Under the pieces are notes generated by a model. The model was given only the letters and a program-made list of their open reading frames with translations, did not search any database and was not told the DNA's origin. A stretch of 64,000 nt of DNA from Ascaphus truei (taxonomy: Eukaryota; Chordata; Amphibia; Anura; Ascaphidae): NCBI GenBank assembly GCA_036426205.1, contig WSYH01000849.1, positions 62,001 to 126,000 on the forward strand, read 5' to 3'. The position numbers were made by a program, and so were the translations under genes. How positions within the stretch are numbered: position 1 is the stretch's first letter; each line of letters opens with the position of its first letter. Of this stretch, positions 20,802-34,506 are shown piece by piece.

Positions 20802-20970
20802 CAGGGGTGGGCAACTTAAGTCCTCAAGGGCCACCAGCAGGTCAGGTTTTCAGAATATCCCTGCTTCAGCACAGGTGGTGCAGTCTTAGATTGAGCCACC
20901 TGTGCTGAAGCAGGGATATCCTAAAAACCCGACCTGTTAGTGGCCCTTGAGGACTGGAGTCCCCACCCTG
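20802..20970. mobile_element. Palindromic hAT MITE, copy B
   Basis: Starts CAGGGGTGGGCAAC and ends GTCCCCACCCTG, the CAGGGGTNGGCAA terminus known from hAT (Charlie-like) elements. The flanking octamers TCCTAACC and TCCTAAAC match at 7 of 8 positions. The arms are near-perfect inverted repeats meeting at CAGTCTTAGATTGAG. Confidence 0.8.
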
Positions 20971-21620
20971 TCCTAAACCCTTAACTGCCACAACGTATTC
21001 TTCTTATTCCCTTTACTGCCACAGGGACCCGGCTGCCATGCAATGCAGAACACTGGCAGCAAAGGGGTTACCACCTCAGGCAACCGCAAATGCAGTGTTT
21101 TGGTACTGTGGTTATCTTTAAAACGCCCAATTGCTTTTGCTTTACACCTGGGAAGTGAAAGCAGCCTGAGTGCGATGAATAGATTTTTATGAACTAAGGC
21201 AATACATCATACTCTTAATAACGTTCAGTTTACAAAAATGACCCAAAGGAAGTTTACCAACCCATATATGCCAATAGTCCACATGAGTACAACATAATTG
21301 TCTTGTATTATATCCCTTTGCTGTGGTTTAAGCAAAAAAGTACCCCGATGCCAGCAAATTGGTATGGCCCCAAAAAGGGTGTTCAAGAAACTGAAGGATA
21401 GTAAAAGTGGGTGCTAAGACAAAATCTGGTCAAGATAAAGGAACAATCAGAAAACTGTAGTCAAGCACACCAAAAAAGGAAAAAGTCAGAAGGGTCAAGT
21501 GAAAGTCATTTTAATGACTTGCAGAAGTCATAGCAGCATCCTGTGGTTCCCAGGGGACAAATGCCAAGAGGCGGGAGCTGTACGAGTGTGGTTATTGCGG
21601 GAGTAGTACAATTCCTGCAT

Positions 21621-21670
21621 TTAATCCCTTCACAATGCATTGCAGGTCCTTCTGGCAGTGATGGGGTTAA
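21621..21670. mobile_element. Ultra-short TTAA-ended palindromic repeat
   Basis: Exactly 50 bp from TTAA to TTAA: left arm TCCCTTCAC, centre AATGCATTGCAGG, right arm CTGGCAGTGATGGGG. Among the cleanest members of the family. Confidence 0.6.
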
Positions 21671-24338
21671 ACCCATTGGGAATCTGTTTGAAGTAGCACT
21701 CCTCGGGTACCACATCCCGGGTATGTTTCTGTCCAGTCTGCAACTATCTAGTTTCTCCTCTGCTTCTGTAATTCCGCAAAGGAGATGTGAAAGTGCGGGA
21801 CGCTGTGAGAGAGAGCGGGAGGTGGGGGTGTGGGAAATCCCCCAAAACATTTCTCAATGACACGATTTTGTGAACCTTGTGGCCTATGTATTAAAAAGCA
21901 GATAGTGTAGGTAAAAGCTGAATAAATCCGTAATCTATTTACCAATGTATCTCTGCACTGCTATAAAGCCCAAGTTATCCTGCTCTGTTTTAAAATATAT
22001 ATATATTTTTTTTGATTCAACCTTTTACAGATTTCTCTGTCTTTCTCAAATATTTAACTCTATTGCTGCCAGAGGAGCACATTTTAATAAAATAGGGATT
22101 AAAGGACAGGCTTAAAAATGGAATAACTATTTAAAAAAAATTTTTTTAATACCCCAGCCTCTCCTGCCCTCAAACAAATCGCTATCTTTCAACTTCTTAG
22201 GTACTGAAACTAGATTGTTTGTTCTTTTGGGCAGGGACTCCTCATGCCTGTAAGTTTTGCATGTTTTATTATTTAGGATATGTTTAATACCATTGCAAGC
22301 TTGGCTTCTAAACAGTAGCTACAGAGAGCACACTAACAAATCACACACATTCTACGTTTTATGTTGGGGCTGGTTATAGTCAGCGGGAATACATATTACA
22401 AAGTTACAAAGCACTTTCAAAGAAAATCACGAGGATTGTTATTTTTAATGGACGGCAAAAAAGTTTATTTCTTTATTGCTTTGTACATTGGTCCTTGGTG
22501 CATTAAGAGGGGGGGGGGGGGGGGAATCTGTACTTTTTAATTTACCAACATTCTTTCAAACTTGATATAGGCCTTCTTATGTTGGTGGGTTTGTTTTTTC
22601 TCCAGATGGAAATGTTCACAGAATATTTGCTTCTTGGAGCCCACAGAAAGGGGAGAGGCTCTGTTAACCCATTCACTGACAGATAATCCAGCAATGCATT
22701 TGGGCCCTCCAGTTATTTGTAAACTCTGGTCTCTGAATAACAGTTTTGTGAGCAGGTCCTTGCTGTGATTACTGGGAGTTAAGATGCAGCACGGACACTG
22801 TGTAAATCAACATTTCATACAGAGCAATTGGGCCACTTTAAATGGCTTTCTGTGACTATAACTTGCAGTCGACCTAGATATCTATACATACTGGATGTTT
22901 GAAGAGCTGTTATACAGCACATCATGTTCACTTTTGAGAAAGAGATTTAAATATGGCCTCCTTCACCTTTTTAACGAGCAAAAGTCATAAGAGTTTCTAA
23001 TTAAAAATAACTAATCAATTACAGGTAACGTGTGTGCTGATTGTAAGCAGCCTTGGGCTCTTTGCAGCTCTTGATTTACAGCAGGGATGTTTTAAGTGTT
23101 CTGCTCCCCACATGAGCTGCTTTTTGACGGTCAATTTCCAGGTATAAAATGACTTTCCTTGTTTAATTTTTACAGCAAACCAGATTTAAATACATGTTGT
23201 ATACCCACTTAGGGGGGTTAAATTCTGACTATCTCCCTACACGTCCAGGCACGGGCATCAGAAAATGAAGCATTTAAATCAAGTGTAAAAAATAATAATT
23301 TAAAAGTAGTGATGGTAGTCTGTGTAACAAGACAGGGCTGCACAAAAACCTCACCAGATTGATCAAATATACAACATTATTTTGCTTTCGGTGTTTTTCA
23401 GTATTTTTTTAAATCCCAGATTTGCAGCATTTGGGACACACACCTCCTGAGTACATGGTACATGCTGCTCTCATTACAAGCTCACACTGGGAGGAGGAAG
23501 GAATGTTGCAGTGATCAGAGCTGATTTATAAGCAACAGTTTCAAAATTCACTATTGTGAACCTTTTTAAGAGGCCCTGAGCGTTACTGTTTTATATAGGG
23601 TCATTCTCCAAAATTGAACTACTTTAAAAAAAAAAAAAAGTATCTCGCCAATCAGTGGGAGAGCGAGAAGGTAAAAGCCATGAATAAAATTGTGGGCAGA
23701 TTTTTTTTTTTTTTTTGTGTGTGACCGAATAAGTAGGATTTCATCCTTAGTAGATGCCATAGTTTGAAAGCCCATTCTTTTAATGATGTGTTTGTAAGCT
23801 TTCTGTTGTGTCCTTGGTTGTGACACTAGCTGCTTGTATTCATGTAATGTTCCTTAGTCATCAAACTATAGACACCAGGGTATTGTGTGTGAGCTGTAGA
23901 AAATGCTGATTTCAATATTACTGCTGCTGCTTTTGGATGCACTTTCCTCAACCTTGTACGTTGGATCAAATTATTATTTTAAATAGTAAAAGCTGTACTT
24001 TTACTGTCGGTGTGGCTCCCATTCTTTATCCCAGATAATTTTTTCCTGATGTACCTGCACAGTCACAGAGAAGTCTGGACGGTCACAAAGAAGTCTGGAC
24101 AGTCACTGTTGCCTATAACGCTGTATTGAAGATTTTCTCTCGATGTCTTTCTTTGCTTATGGTCTTGATGATAAAAGAGAACTACAAAGAGTGAGAATAA
24201 CTAGTGCCAAACCAGTTACTCCCATACATGCCTATTTCTTTGAATGCAATAAGGATTTTGCTCATGATTAGGGAGGATTGTAAACTGAGCTACAGCTCAG
24301 AACAAGAAAGGGGCGAGTTCCTCTTCCATTTGACGTTG

Positions 24339-26945
24339 CATAGTTACATAGTTACATAGTAGTTACATAGTTACATAGTAGATGAGGTTGAAAAAAGACA
24401 TAGGTCCACCAAGTTCAACCTATGCTAAATTTAGACAACAGATACTTTATCCTATATTTATACTTATTGATCCAGAGGAAGGCAAACAAAAAACCCCATT
24501 AAGGGGAAAAATTAATTCCTTCCTGACTCCAAGAATTGTCAATCGGATTAATCCCTGGATCAACATCCTTCCCATGTATACTTATTTGGTATATCCCTGT
24601 ATACCTTTCCCATCTAAAAAGATGTCCAACCTTTTTTTGAACAAATCGATTGTATCTGCCATCACAGTCTCCATGGGTAATGAATTCCACATTTTAACTG
24701 CCCTTACTGTAAAGAACCCTTTCCTTTGTTGCTGGTGAAATTTCCTTTCCTCCAACCTTAAGGGATGGTCCCTAGTCCCTAGTACTGCCCGTGGGATGAA
24801 TAGTTCTTTTGAAAGATCATTGTATTGTCCCCAAATATATTTGTATATAGTTATCATATCCCCTCTCAGAGGCCTTTTTTCTAATGTAAATAAATCTAAT
24901 TTAGCTAGCCTCTCCTCATAAGTTAGAATGTCCATCCCCTTTATTAATTTGGTGGCTCTTCTCTGCACTCTCTCTAGTTCCATAATGTCTTTTCTTAGGA
25001 TTGGTGCCCAAAATTATACTCCATATTCAAGGTGTGGTCTTACTAGTGCTTTGTAAAGGGGCATAATTATGTTTAGTTCCCTTCCATCCATTGCCCGTTT
25101 GATGCAAGATAAGATCTTGTTTGCCTTTGCAGCTACTGCGTGACATTGGGCACTATTGCTAAGCCTGCAGTCTACAAGCACTCCCAAATCCTTCTCCATC
25201 AAGGATTCCCCCAATATATCTCCATTTAATTTGTAAGTCACCTTTTTTTTCTTTCATCCCAAATGTATAACCTTACATGTATCTGTATTAAACCTCATTG
25301 CCATTTACCTGCCCACGTTTCCAGTCTCTCCAAGTCCTTCTGAAGAGAAATGACATCCTGCTCTGATTCTATTACCTTACACAATTTAGTATCTTCAGCA
25401 GAGATGGTGTCTTTGCTCTTGATCCCAACCTCAAGGTCATTAATAAACAAGTTAAAAAGCAGGGGTCCCAGTACCGATCCCTGAGGTACTCCACTCACGA
25501 CTTTAGCCCAACCTGAAAAAGTTCCATTTATGACAACCCTCTGTTGTCTGTCCTTTAACCAGTTTTCAATCCAGGTGCATATATTATCACTGAGTCCAAT
25601 TTTCTTTATTTTGTACACCAACCTCTTGTGTGAAAGCGTATCAAAAGCCTTTGCAAAATCTAAGTAGACCACATCAACTGCATTACCCTGGTCTAAATTC
25701 CTACTTACTTCGACAAAGAAACAAATAAGGTTAGTTTGGCAAGATCTATCCTTCATAAATCCATGCTGACTATTACTAATAATTTTGTTTTCCATTAGGT
25801 ATTCCTGAATATTATCCCGTATTAAACCTTCAAGTAGTTTCCCTACTATTGAAGTCAGGCTTATAGGTCTGTAATTTCCCGGTTGTGATCTAGCTCCCAT
25901 TTTAAATATAGGCACCACATCTGCTTTACGCCAATCTTGTGGTACTGAGCCTGTGGAAATGGAGTCCTTGAATATTAAATATAATGGTTTTGCTATTACT
26001 GAGCTTAACTCCTTGAGAACTCTTGGATGTATGCCATCGGGGCCAGGTGCCTTATTTACTTTAATTTTTTCAAGTCGCTTATGAACTTCTTCCTCAGTTA
26101 ACCAATTGTTCATTAATATGGAGGTTGTGGCTTCCTCCTGCGGCACTACTATTGAACTTGATTCTTCCCTGGTAAACACAGAGGCAAAGAATTTGTTTAA
26201 TACCTCATCTTTTTCCTTATCTCTAATAATCTGCCTACCCATCTCACACTGAAAGGGTCCTATATTTTCTTTTCTCATTTTTTTGTTATTAAGGTACTTA
26301 AAGAACTTTTTAGGGTTGACCTTACTTTCTATTGCAATCCTTTTTTCATTATCCATTTTTGCTAATTTGATTGCCCTTTTGCAATTTGTTACTTTCCTTT
26401 TAATTCTGATACGATGTCTCTGTCCCTTCTGACTTAAAGAATCTAAACGCCTTCCTCTACATGTCCATTTCCTTCCCTACCTGTTTATTTAGCCACATTG
26501 GTTTTGACTTATTTCTTTTATACTTATTACCCAAGGGTATACACTGATAGGTATGCTTTTCTAACAATGTTTTAAAGACTGCCCATTTATCTTCTACATT
26601 TTCCCTGCAAAAACATCATCCCATTGTATTACTACTAGATTAGACCTCAGTTTATTAAGATCTGCCTTTCTAAAGTTTAAGGTCTTTGTTGAACCCAAGT
26701 AATCTATTTTTTGATAATTTATTTCAAATGAGACCATGTTATTATGACTGTTAACAAATATTCAAGTCCTGGAACATTTGGTTATTACTTCTACATTTTT
26801 GATATGACCAAATCCAGCATTGCCCCTCTCCTGGTTGGTTCCTCAATAATTTGGGTCATATAATTGTCTTTAAGCACCCCCAAAAACCTGTTTCCTTTTG
26901 TTGTAATGCTACTCTCATTGCCCCAGTCTGTCTGGATAATTAAAA
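24339..26945 (-). mobile_element. CR1-type LINE, 5'-truncated, antisense to ARHGAP5
   Basis: Read on the minus strand from 26945 it gives the end of the endonuclease domain (GNRFLGVLKDN, EEPTRRGAMLDLV), a linker, the reverse transcriptase, the C-terminal region and a 3' tail. The tail is reiterated AGTTACAT octamers at 24339-24382, the typical CR1 terminal reiteration. It is about 2.6 kb and only lightly frameshifted, so it is moderately young. Confidence 0.9.
25295..26356 (-). pseudogene. CR1 reverse transcriptase frame
   Basis: A 353-codon open frame holding most RT motifs in order: FFASVFT, KAPGPDGIHPRVLKEL, PQDWRKADVVPIFK, NYRPISLTS, DFAKAFDTLSHKRL and [14 protein letters not shown]. The catalytic box, normally FADD, reads SAED, so one of the two metal-binding aspartates is lost. 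The frame then breaks. Continuations lie at 25014-25241 and 24582-24983 on the same strand ([27 protein letters not shown]). Confidence 0.9.
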
Positions 26946-26969
26946 TACCCCTTTATGCAAACATGACCC

Positions 26970-27045
26970 ATAGGTGGCTCAAAGTAGGGATATCCTGAAA
27001 GGTTGCTCTGTTAATGGCCCTTGAGGACTGAGTTTGAGACCCCTG
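26970..27045. mobile_element. Palindromic hAT MITE, copy C (right-arm fragment)
   Basis: Only the right arm remains: AGGTGGCTCAAAGTAGGGAT, ATCCTGAAA, GGCCCTTGAGGACTG and the terminus GAGACCCCTG. It abuts the 5' end of the CR1 copy. Confidence 0.7.
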
Positions 27046-27098
27046 GTATAAACATTAAGAGACAAGAATCCCTGCTCCTGAAGAGTTATAAATCGGAA

Positions 27099-27218
27099 CC
27101 CCCAGATTCATCAAGCGCCGTTACTGGTTAACACACCTGAATGGCTGTTAACTCCCTCAATGAGAGTACCACTGTTTGGGTGCTTTAACCATTGTTGGAG
27201 ACCTGATGAACCTGGGGG
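27099..27218. mobile_element. Palindromic MITE (CCCCCAGATTCATCA termini)
   Basis: Inverted termini CCCCCAGATTCATCA and TGATGAACCTGGGGG, 120 bp, with GGTTAACAC mirrored imperfectly inside. No coding capacity and no clear target duplication. Confidence 0.6.
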
Positions 27219-28551
27219 TAAGTGATTACAGATTTTCACAAAACTCAAGTTATACCTAATCTTTGCTTTTTTGTTTTTTTTTCTTTATTGCAAAACTTCC
27301 AAATATTTATCCAGGAGGCATGTGTTTACCAAATACCAGTTAATAATCTAATACGATCTGGCCATTTTGTCTTGGAACGCTTTCACTAGGTAATAATTAG
27401 TTCCATGTTTCACAGGTAGATCGTTAGTGCTTGCATGGCTCACTTAATTTCCACTGCAGGTTCCTGGCCTGCTTATCTGTACCACACATCAGTGGCTTGA
27501 AGCAGGAAGCCATATACTAGGAACTGCTAAGAAGTCATAAAATGTAACCCATTCACAGTCTGCTCCAGGGAATATTGTGGTCTGGAAAGCTCAAATACAA
27601 CAGTTCATAGCTGTCAGGAGAGCCACATGAGTGCGGATTGGGGATTGGGGGTTTAAAACAGCAATACCTGTATATTTATCATCATTTATTTTTTTAAGTA
27701 AACACAGAAGGCACTTAAGGGGGCATCACAATATTTTGCAGTCTGTTTGATAATAACTACAATTAAATACAATTATTTTGTAACAAGTCAGACAGGAAAA
27801 GCAAGAGTGATGGTAATAAATGGTTCCATTACATGAACTAAGGTTATACATTCATTTTACAGATATTTCATGGACAGTCAGATATGATTATGTGCAAATA
27901 GGATTAACTGTTATTATTTTGTAAACACATTCTTATAATATGCTGCACATTTTATAATTTTGTACAGTCTTGAAAAATAATATTTAGCGGACGTGAGGCC
28001 TGACCTGTATTGACCAGTAATGCTGATTGGGCAAAGCCTTTTTGGTACTTGAATGATCCCCCATTGCTGCATCGTTGGATTGATTGCATCAATCTCTTCC
28101 TAGGTAAACACGCTTACTCAGTAAGCAGAGCTGTGTTAGCGTGGGTTTTCATTTTGTTCCCTGTTTGCTTTTGTAGCACGGTTTAAATAGAAAGGGTAAA
28201 AGTAATTCGGCATTTCTCAGATCATGATTCCTTAACGTGGGCACAGCTGGAACTTTTAGGCACTTTCTGTAATGGGAGGAGGCTAAAAAGGTAACATGCT
28301 TAATGTGTGGCCACGCCCAGCAGCCCTCTCAGGGCTATATTGCCTGTGATCTGTGTAATGGATTTTAGTGGCAGTTCCACCTAGGGCCAAAGTGACTTAA
28401 TGGCACTGTCACATTTAATAGGTTATCTGACTTATTTTCGTAATCTAGACATAATTATTTTAAAATCCATTTATTGATAGTCTCCACAAGTTTATCACCA
28501 TGCACATCTGTATAAAAAGAAATGCATTACAAAACCATTCTATGCCATCAC

Positions 28552-28660
28552 ACCAGCACTACAGTAACAAATACACCAGCACTTCAGTAACAAATACACC
28601 AGCACTTCACAAATACACCAGCACTTCAGTAACAAATACACCAGCACTTCAGTAAACGAT
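28552..28660. repeat. 23-bp tandem repeat, about five units
   Basis: Units of ACACCAGCACTTCAGTAACAAAT; one unit is shortened by loss of GTAA. Confidence 0.9.
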
Positions 28661-29196
28661 ACGTGAACAATAATGCATTACATTTGACCGTGCTCTACGG
28701 ATGTCACCTGAAGTAACTGACAGAATTATAATGTGTAGCCTTTTTATATTTTTATAATAAACGAACCAAAAACTAATAATGTTTGAAGCTTATTTAGCAT
28801 ATTGAATGTCCAACACCGATATAGGCACCTAAGCGATCAAAAACGTTTAAAGGAGGCTCATAACTCTGATACAATGGCATATCTGACATAGGAAATGTAC
28901 TCCATTAGCGTCCAAGAAAATATATCCAAATAACTCGAGTATAGAGTCTTGTAGTGAAACTGACAGAGCTTTGACAGGAGAGGGAAACATTTAAATATTG
29001 GACGATTTACACTGATTTTTGAAAATTGATAAACATTTTAACAATGAAGATGCCATGTAAGGCACAATATTAAAACCTGGTCTAGCTCCAAATCAACCTG
29101 ACGGATCTTTTTAGAACAGTAACCCCCACACAACCAACAAATCAACTTTTAAAGCTTATTTGCCTATTGAGTGTCAAATGAAGAAATGGGACGGTA

Positions 29197-30436
29197 GGTA
29201 GGTATGTATGTAGGTATGTCTGTCTTTATTTATATAGCGCCATTAATGAACATAGCGCTTCACAGCAGTAATACACGTGACAATCATTTAAATACCAAAT
29301 AATAAAAATAACAGATCATGGGAATAAGTGCTTCAGACATAAAAGTAACATTTAGGAAAAGGAGTCCCTGCTCTGAAGAGCTTACAATCTAATTGGTAGG
29401 AGGAACATACAGATACAGTAGGAGGGCGTTCTGGTAAGTGCGTCTGCAAGGGGCCAAGCTTTATGTATCAGGTTATAGTGTTAGCCACGGAGCTACTCAT
29501 ATGCTTCCTTAAGCAGGTGGGTCCTAAAGGTGGATAGAGAAGGTGCTAGCCGGGTGTTGAGGGGAAGGACATTCCAGAGGTGTGGGGCAGTCAGTGAGAA
29601 AGGTTTAAGGTGGGAGAGGGCTTTAGATACAAAGTGGGTAGAGCGAGGACATCCTTGAGCGAAACGCAAGTGTTGGGATGGTGCATAGCGAGAAATTAGG
29701 GCTGAGATGGAGGGGCAGAAGAGTGTAAAGCTTTAAAAGTGAGGAGGAGAATTGAATGTGTGATACGGGATTTGATAGGAAGCCAGGAAGACAGATTTCA
29801 GCAGGGGAGACGCTGAGACAGATTTAAGAAACAGTAGAGTGATTCTGGCAGCAGCATTTAGGATAGATTGTAGGGGAGACAGGTGAGAGGCAGGGAAGGC
29901 CGGACAGCAGGAGGTTACAGTAATCTTGACAGGAGAGAATGAGGGCCTGAGTCAGTTTTAGCAATCGAGCAACAGAGGAAAGGGCGAATCTTTGTAATAT
30001 TGCAAAGGAAAAAGCGACAGGTTTTAGATACGTTTTGAATGTGAGAGAGGAGTAGAGTGTGACCCCTAAGCATCCTGCTTGCGCTACTGGGTGTATGATT
30101 GAGCTTCCAGCTAATGTGGGAGAAGGAAGGGGGTCCAGGTTTGGGAGGAAGTATGATGTGCTCTGTTTTTGCCATGCTAAGTTTAACTCAGCGGAGGGAC
30201 ATCCAGGATGATATCGCAAAGAAACATTCAGAAACTTTGGTCTTTACAGCAGGTGTAAGGTCAGGGGTCGAAAAGTAAATTTGTCTCGTCAGCCTAGAGT
30301 TGATATTTGAACCCAAGAGATGTGATTAGGTCACCTACAGAAAGTGTGTACAGAGAAAAGAGAAGAGGTCCCAGGACAGAGCCCTGGGGTACCCCCACAG
30401 AGAGGACAATAGAGGAGGAGGAGGTGTTAGCAGAAG
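29197..30436 (-). mobile_element. L2-type LINE, antisense
   Basis: The minus strand reads [22 protein letters not shown] near 30390, then LGVTLYSSLTFKTYLK, FAILQRFALSSVARLL and DYCNLLLSGLP (ORF 29824-30219), the LWN/THLL C-terminal part in broken frames, and the 3' tail TATATAAATAAAGAC near 29225. It ends in a (GTAG)n-type tail at about 29190-29220. Same family as 2623-3290. Confidence 0.85.
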
Positions 30437-31411
30437 TAAATGGTATCATCACTTATTACATTTTACCAAATCGATTCTAAATATATACGCACCCCTAAAA
30501 TTTTTACTAAAGGTCTCTTTATTTTAAGGTTTAGCTGATAAAGCTCTGATAGAGAAGATTTAACACTAAAATAATATTTTCTCTGCTTGGGAGATTTGTT
30601 CAAAATAAATGTTAACTTTATGGATCTCCTGTAAGGGTAAAGTAGTTTAATATTAAAGCAAGACACTCAAATAAAATAGCCATCTTCCAACCAGCTAAAA
30701 GGGAGTTCAGTTACTCCAGTGGTTGCCCCAACTAAACATTTTGGAGAAAATAATAAGTTGGTGATCCACATAAGATTGCTATCTTTCTCCTGCAAGCTAC
30801 TGAAACATCAGCCTCTCAATACGTGGGATCTGAGGGATTGGCCTCCATCTCCAGTTGTTGGAGGATGCTGGAGAAAGTGATATTTTTTTAATCTCCGGCC
30901 AGTTTTCTGACTTCTTAGCAAATATTGGAGAGTGTTGCAGTTGATTTTATTGTTTTGAGTAGTCTTTGGATTTGTTATTACTAATGTTCTTGTCGCTGAG
31001 TCTGTTCTCGCAATCTGCACCTGCAAACTGTAAGAGGGTTTTGTACTTGCAGCAAGTGCAGTTTAGTTTTGTTCTCCATCCACTTTTGGACCGGGATCAT
31101 GGTTTGCTGCTGCATACAATTTTGTATTTCAGCCATCTCCTTGTTTTGAGATATTGGATGGCAAGATGGCCTGTAGTATCTGGTTGGCTAATTGTTTATC
31201 AATGAAACCACCTCTGCCTTTTAGAGCGTAAATTCATCCCAAGCCTGAGCCTCTTTCTACTCCGATTAGCCCGTCAGAGCTTGCATCTTGGCTCGCTAAT
31301 GCCATAGTTGCTGGTACCAAAGGTAGTTTTAAAACATTTCGTCAGTAATGTTCATATTTCTACTGGCTTTCAGACATAACAGGTCTATCAGACACACACT
31401 GCGGTCTTCAC
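30437..31411. other. No gene seen; possible old LINE debris
   Basis: AT-rich sequence. On the minus strand fragments such as QKWMENKTKLHLLQVQNPL are faintly like the coiled part of an L1-type ORF1, but frames are short and I cannot support the assignment. Confidence 0.25.
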
Positions 31412-31578
31412 CAGGGGTTGCCAACTCCAGTCCTCAAGGGCCACCAGCTGGTCAGGTTTTTAGGATATCCCTGCTTCAGCACAGGTGGGTCAGTCTTCGA
31501 ATGAGCCACCTGTGCTGAAGCAGGGATATTGTGAAGACCTTTTTTGTAGCCCTTGAAGACTGGCTTCAGCCACCCCTG
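31412..31578. mobile_element. Palindromic hAT MITE, copy D
   Basis: CAGGGGTTGCCAACTCCAGT opens it and GGCTTCAGCCACCCCTG closes it; the internal arms are mirrored around TCAGTCTTCGAATGAG. Flanking octamers agree at only 5 of 8 positions, so this is an older insertion. Confidence 0.7.
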
Positions 31579-32123
31579 GCCTACATCAATGTAACGATGA
31601 TCACAGCCACACGGTAGGCTGCAACCTTTTAAAAAGTAAACCTCCGGGGAAGATCCCATCTTGACGTGAACCTTTTCAGACAGACTTCCGTGTGACCTGC
31701 ATTTTGGCACTTTAGATGTATCCCTGCAGTAGTCAGGAAAGGAAGATGCCAGGAGCTGTACAGTTAAGCAGCCTCCTTGGTGGGCGTTCCTCCCGGAAGT
31801 CCTTTTAAATCTATTTATTTACTCCTATGCGTTGGATGGTTTTTACAATCTTGATCAAATCTTTTGTGATGAGACTGTATATCTCTAGAATCTACATCTA
31901 TAGCTACAAGATACTTTGCAAAGTAATCATGATGCAGTAATTAGAAAAAAGTGCAGTATGTAACTTCTGAGCATACATTTCTGCAGGACCCTTTCAAAAT
32001 AAAAACGAATACTTATTACACAGGAATTAAGTTACATAAAATCCCCTCAAGTATGACTGCATTTTCCTAACAGACAATTGTTTTAAAGAAACATTGTTTT
32101 TACTTGTGTGATATCTCCCCATG

Positions 32124-32128
<5 letters not shown>

Positions 32129-32160
<32 letters not shown>
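32129..32160. repeat. (TA)n microsatellite
   Basis: Pure TA dinucleotides over about 30 bp; a second short tract lies at about 32192-32208. Confidence 0.95.
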
Positions 32161-32165
<5 letters not shown>

Positions 32166-32496
32166 GTGTTTTATATATACAGGGAATAAACAATATATAT
32201 ATATATATCCTTTTTCATTTGACTCTTGTCTTCACCCATCACAATATGTATTTTTTTTGTTACACACATTGCTTTCCCTCAACCTTAATAATCATCCTTC
32301 AAATATTTCATATTATTTCCAGCCGAGCCACTCTCAAAGAATAGATTTCCAGGAATAAACATGACTTGATTGCACAAGGCTTTGTCATTAAGGATCTGCA
32401 TGATGAGACATTTTCTCGTCGGGTGGTAATATTTAGTGTTTTAGAAACCTGCTGGGCTTTGGTCAATTGCTTTGATACACAAAGCACAATAAATGT

Positions 32497-32535
32497 TTAA
32501 CCCCTTTGGTGCCAATCTGACAGCGAGCCGGTTAA
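32497..32535. mobile_element. Ultra-short TTAA-ended palindromic repeat, 39 bp
   Basis: TTAA, CCCCTTTGGTGCCAATCTGA, CAGCGAGCCGG, TTAA. Shortest member of the family; the right arm is degraded. Confidence 0.4.
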
Positions 32536-33284
32536 TACCATCAGGGCTGGAGCAGGCTGCTACACATTGCCAGTGAAGGAGCCATCTTTTTTTTCTCCAA
32601 CACCAGTCACTGCACAAATCCACAATCTGCAGACCGGGCTATAGCCTTGAAAATGTGCCTGCAATAGTCTCAAAGCACTAGTTGGTGATAGTCATTGAAG
32701 GTTCCTCGTGTATGATGAAATAGATGAGTAACACAGTGGATTTTGGGTGGGCAGTGGGGTTAGCAGGTTTAATTATAGGGTGGAGGTAGTGATGTGTCCT
32801 TATACTCATCTTCTGCCTATATAATAATGCCCAAGTACAATTTTGTTGCTTAGTCCACAATTACCTTTTTACTTCTGCATTTCATCCTGATTGTGTCATT
32901 GAGGAGCTCCTCGGCATTTTTAATTTGGGATGAATATTGATGTAAAAACAGCTTTGTGGGGTCTCTTAAAAATGGCCATGTTGATGATTTTCTTAGGAAC
33001 GTGCCCAATACCTCTGCGTCTTTGGGATTTGAGTGTTAATGCCTCAGTCCTCAAACCACCGTATGCTTCTGTTACTATTTTTTAACCCTGTTGCTGCCAT
33101 AAGGGCTCACAATGCATCTCAAGTGTGAAAGAATATAAAGACTTCTCACATGTTACTTTTACTGTATAAAATGTAGATTTTGTGTTAATTTCATGATGTT
33201 TGTGAGGTGTTTTCTAAACTATTCAGTTGGAACTTTTATTGACTTCAAATGTAAATTACTGCAAAAGTCTTTCAAATAACCTTC

Positions 33285-33288
<4 letters not shown>

Positions 33289-33332
<44 letters not shown>
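33289..33332. repeat. (AT)n microsatellite
   Basis: Pure AT repeat of about 22 dinucleotides. Confidence 0.95.
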
Positions 33333-33336
<4 letters not shown>

Positions 33337-34187
33337 TTATGCACTGAGATTTTGTGACCTGCTAGTTTATAGCCTCTCTGCCACAAGATATTCTCGCTGA
33401 TATATTTTTACGGCCTATAAAGCTAATTTATTATCACCGTTAAAGAAGCTCCGTGAAGTTTATTATGCTTTTGACGTGCAGATCAGTAGCTGTCTGAATG
33501 GTGGAAAAAGGTGGAAATTATTGCTGGGAATGTAGTGTTTGCATTTATTGACATGAGAGATTATCTCTACCATTTCTGAAAGAAAAGAACCCCTTTTGCT
33601 TTTGTAAAACAAAACACAAAAAAACCATAACCCTTTGAGCCCCAGAGGTGCCTGCAATACATTTTGAAGGCATTTGTGCCATATAGTCTGGTGCTATGAA
33701 CCATCCTGCGCCCACCTTCGTATTTAAATGTCCATATGACATTATTATTATTTGTTGCGTTAATATTGATTAATCTGAATATACCCGTTTCTAAAATTGG
33801 GGATAGGGGAGGCACTATCTGCACTATCGGTGCTGTATAAAACTAAAGCCAAACTATGAGTGGTTTTCTTAACCCTTTCAGTGCTAAGCAGACAGTCATG
33901 CATTGGTTGGAAATGAAGGCAGCGGTGTTTGATATGTGATATCTTTTATAATGCTGGAAATCTGACACCGGTTCATACAATGTCATGTACAGGTGTGTGT
34001 GTTCCAGTTGCAAGCAATAGTAATGGATTTCAGCTCTCTTCACCCTTTGATATAAATGACATCACAAGCTAAAGGTAACTGCCCCAATACTATTTTGGAT
34101 GATGTGACCTTCCTGCAGATATAGTAGTTTGCCTGACTGGTAACAGGTCTCACACTGCCCTTGGAGAGATACATCTGGCACTAACTA

Positions 34188-34506
34188 CAGGCATACCCCG
34201 GTTTAAGGACACTCACTTTAAGTACACTCGCGAGTAAGGACATATCGCTCAATAGGCAAACGGCAGCTCGCGCATGCGCCTGTCAGCACGTCCTGAACAG
34301 CAATACCGACTCCCTACCTGTACCGAAGCTGTGAGCAAGCGGGGAGACTATAGAGCCTGTTACATATGCCTTATTTACATTAGTTATGCACCTATATGAC
34401 GATTGCAGTACAGTACATGCATCAATAAGTGGGGAAAAGGCAGTGCTTCACTTGAAGTACATTTTCGCTTTACATACATTGCGTACGTTAATGCGGGGTA
34501 TGCCTG
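34188..34506. mobile_element. TA-flanked mariner-type MITE, copy 1
   Basis: Termini CAGGCATACCCCGG and GCGGGGTATGCCTG, flanked by TA on both sides as expected for Tc1/mariner elements. The interior (TTTAAGTACACTC motifs, CATGCGCCTGTCAGCACG) closely matches 44771-45102. No transposase. Confidence 0.75.

Noticed and set aside
24382..24738. 118-codon plus-strand frame in the CR1 region
   Set aside because: Antisense shadow of the CR1 C-terminal coding sequence.
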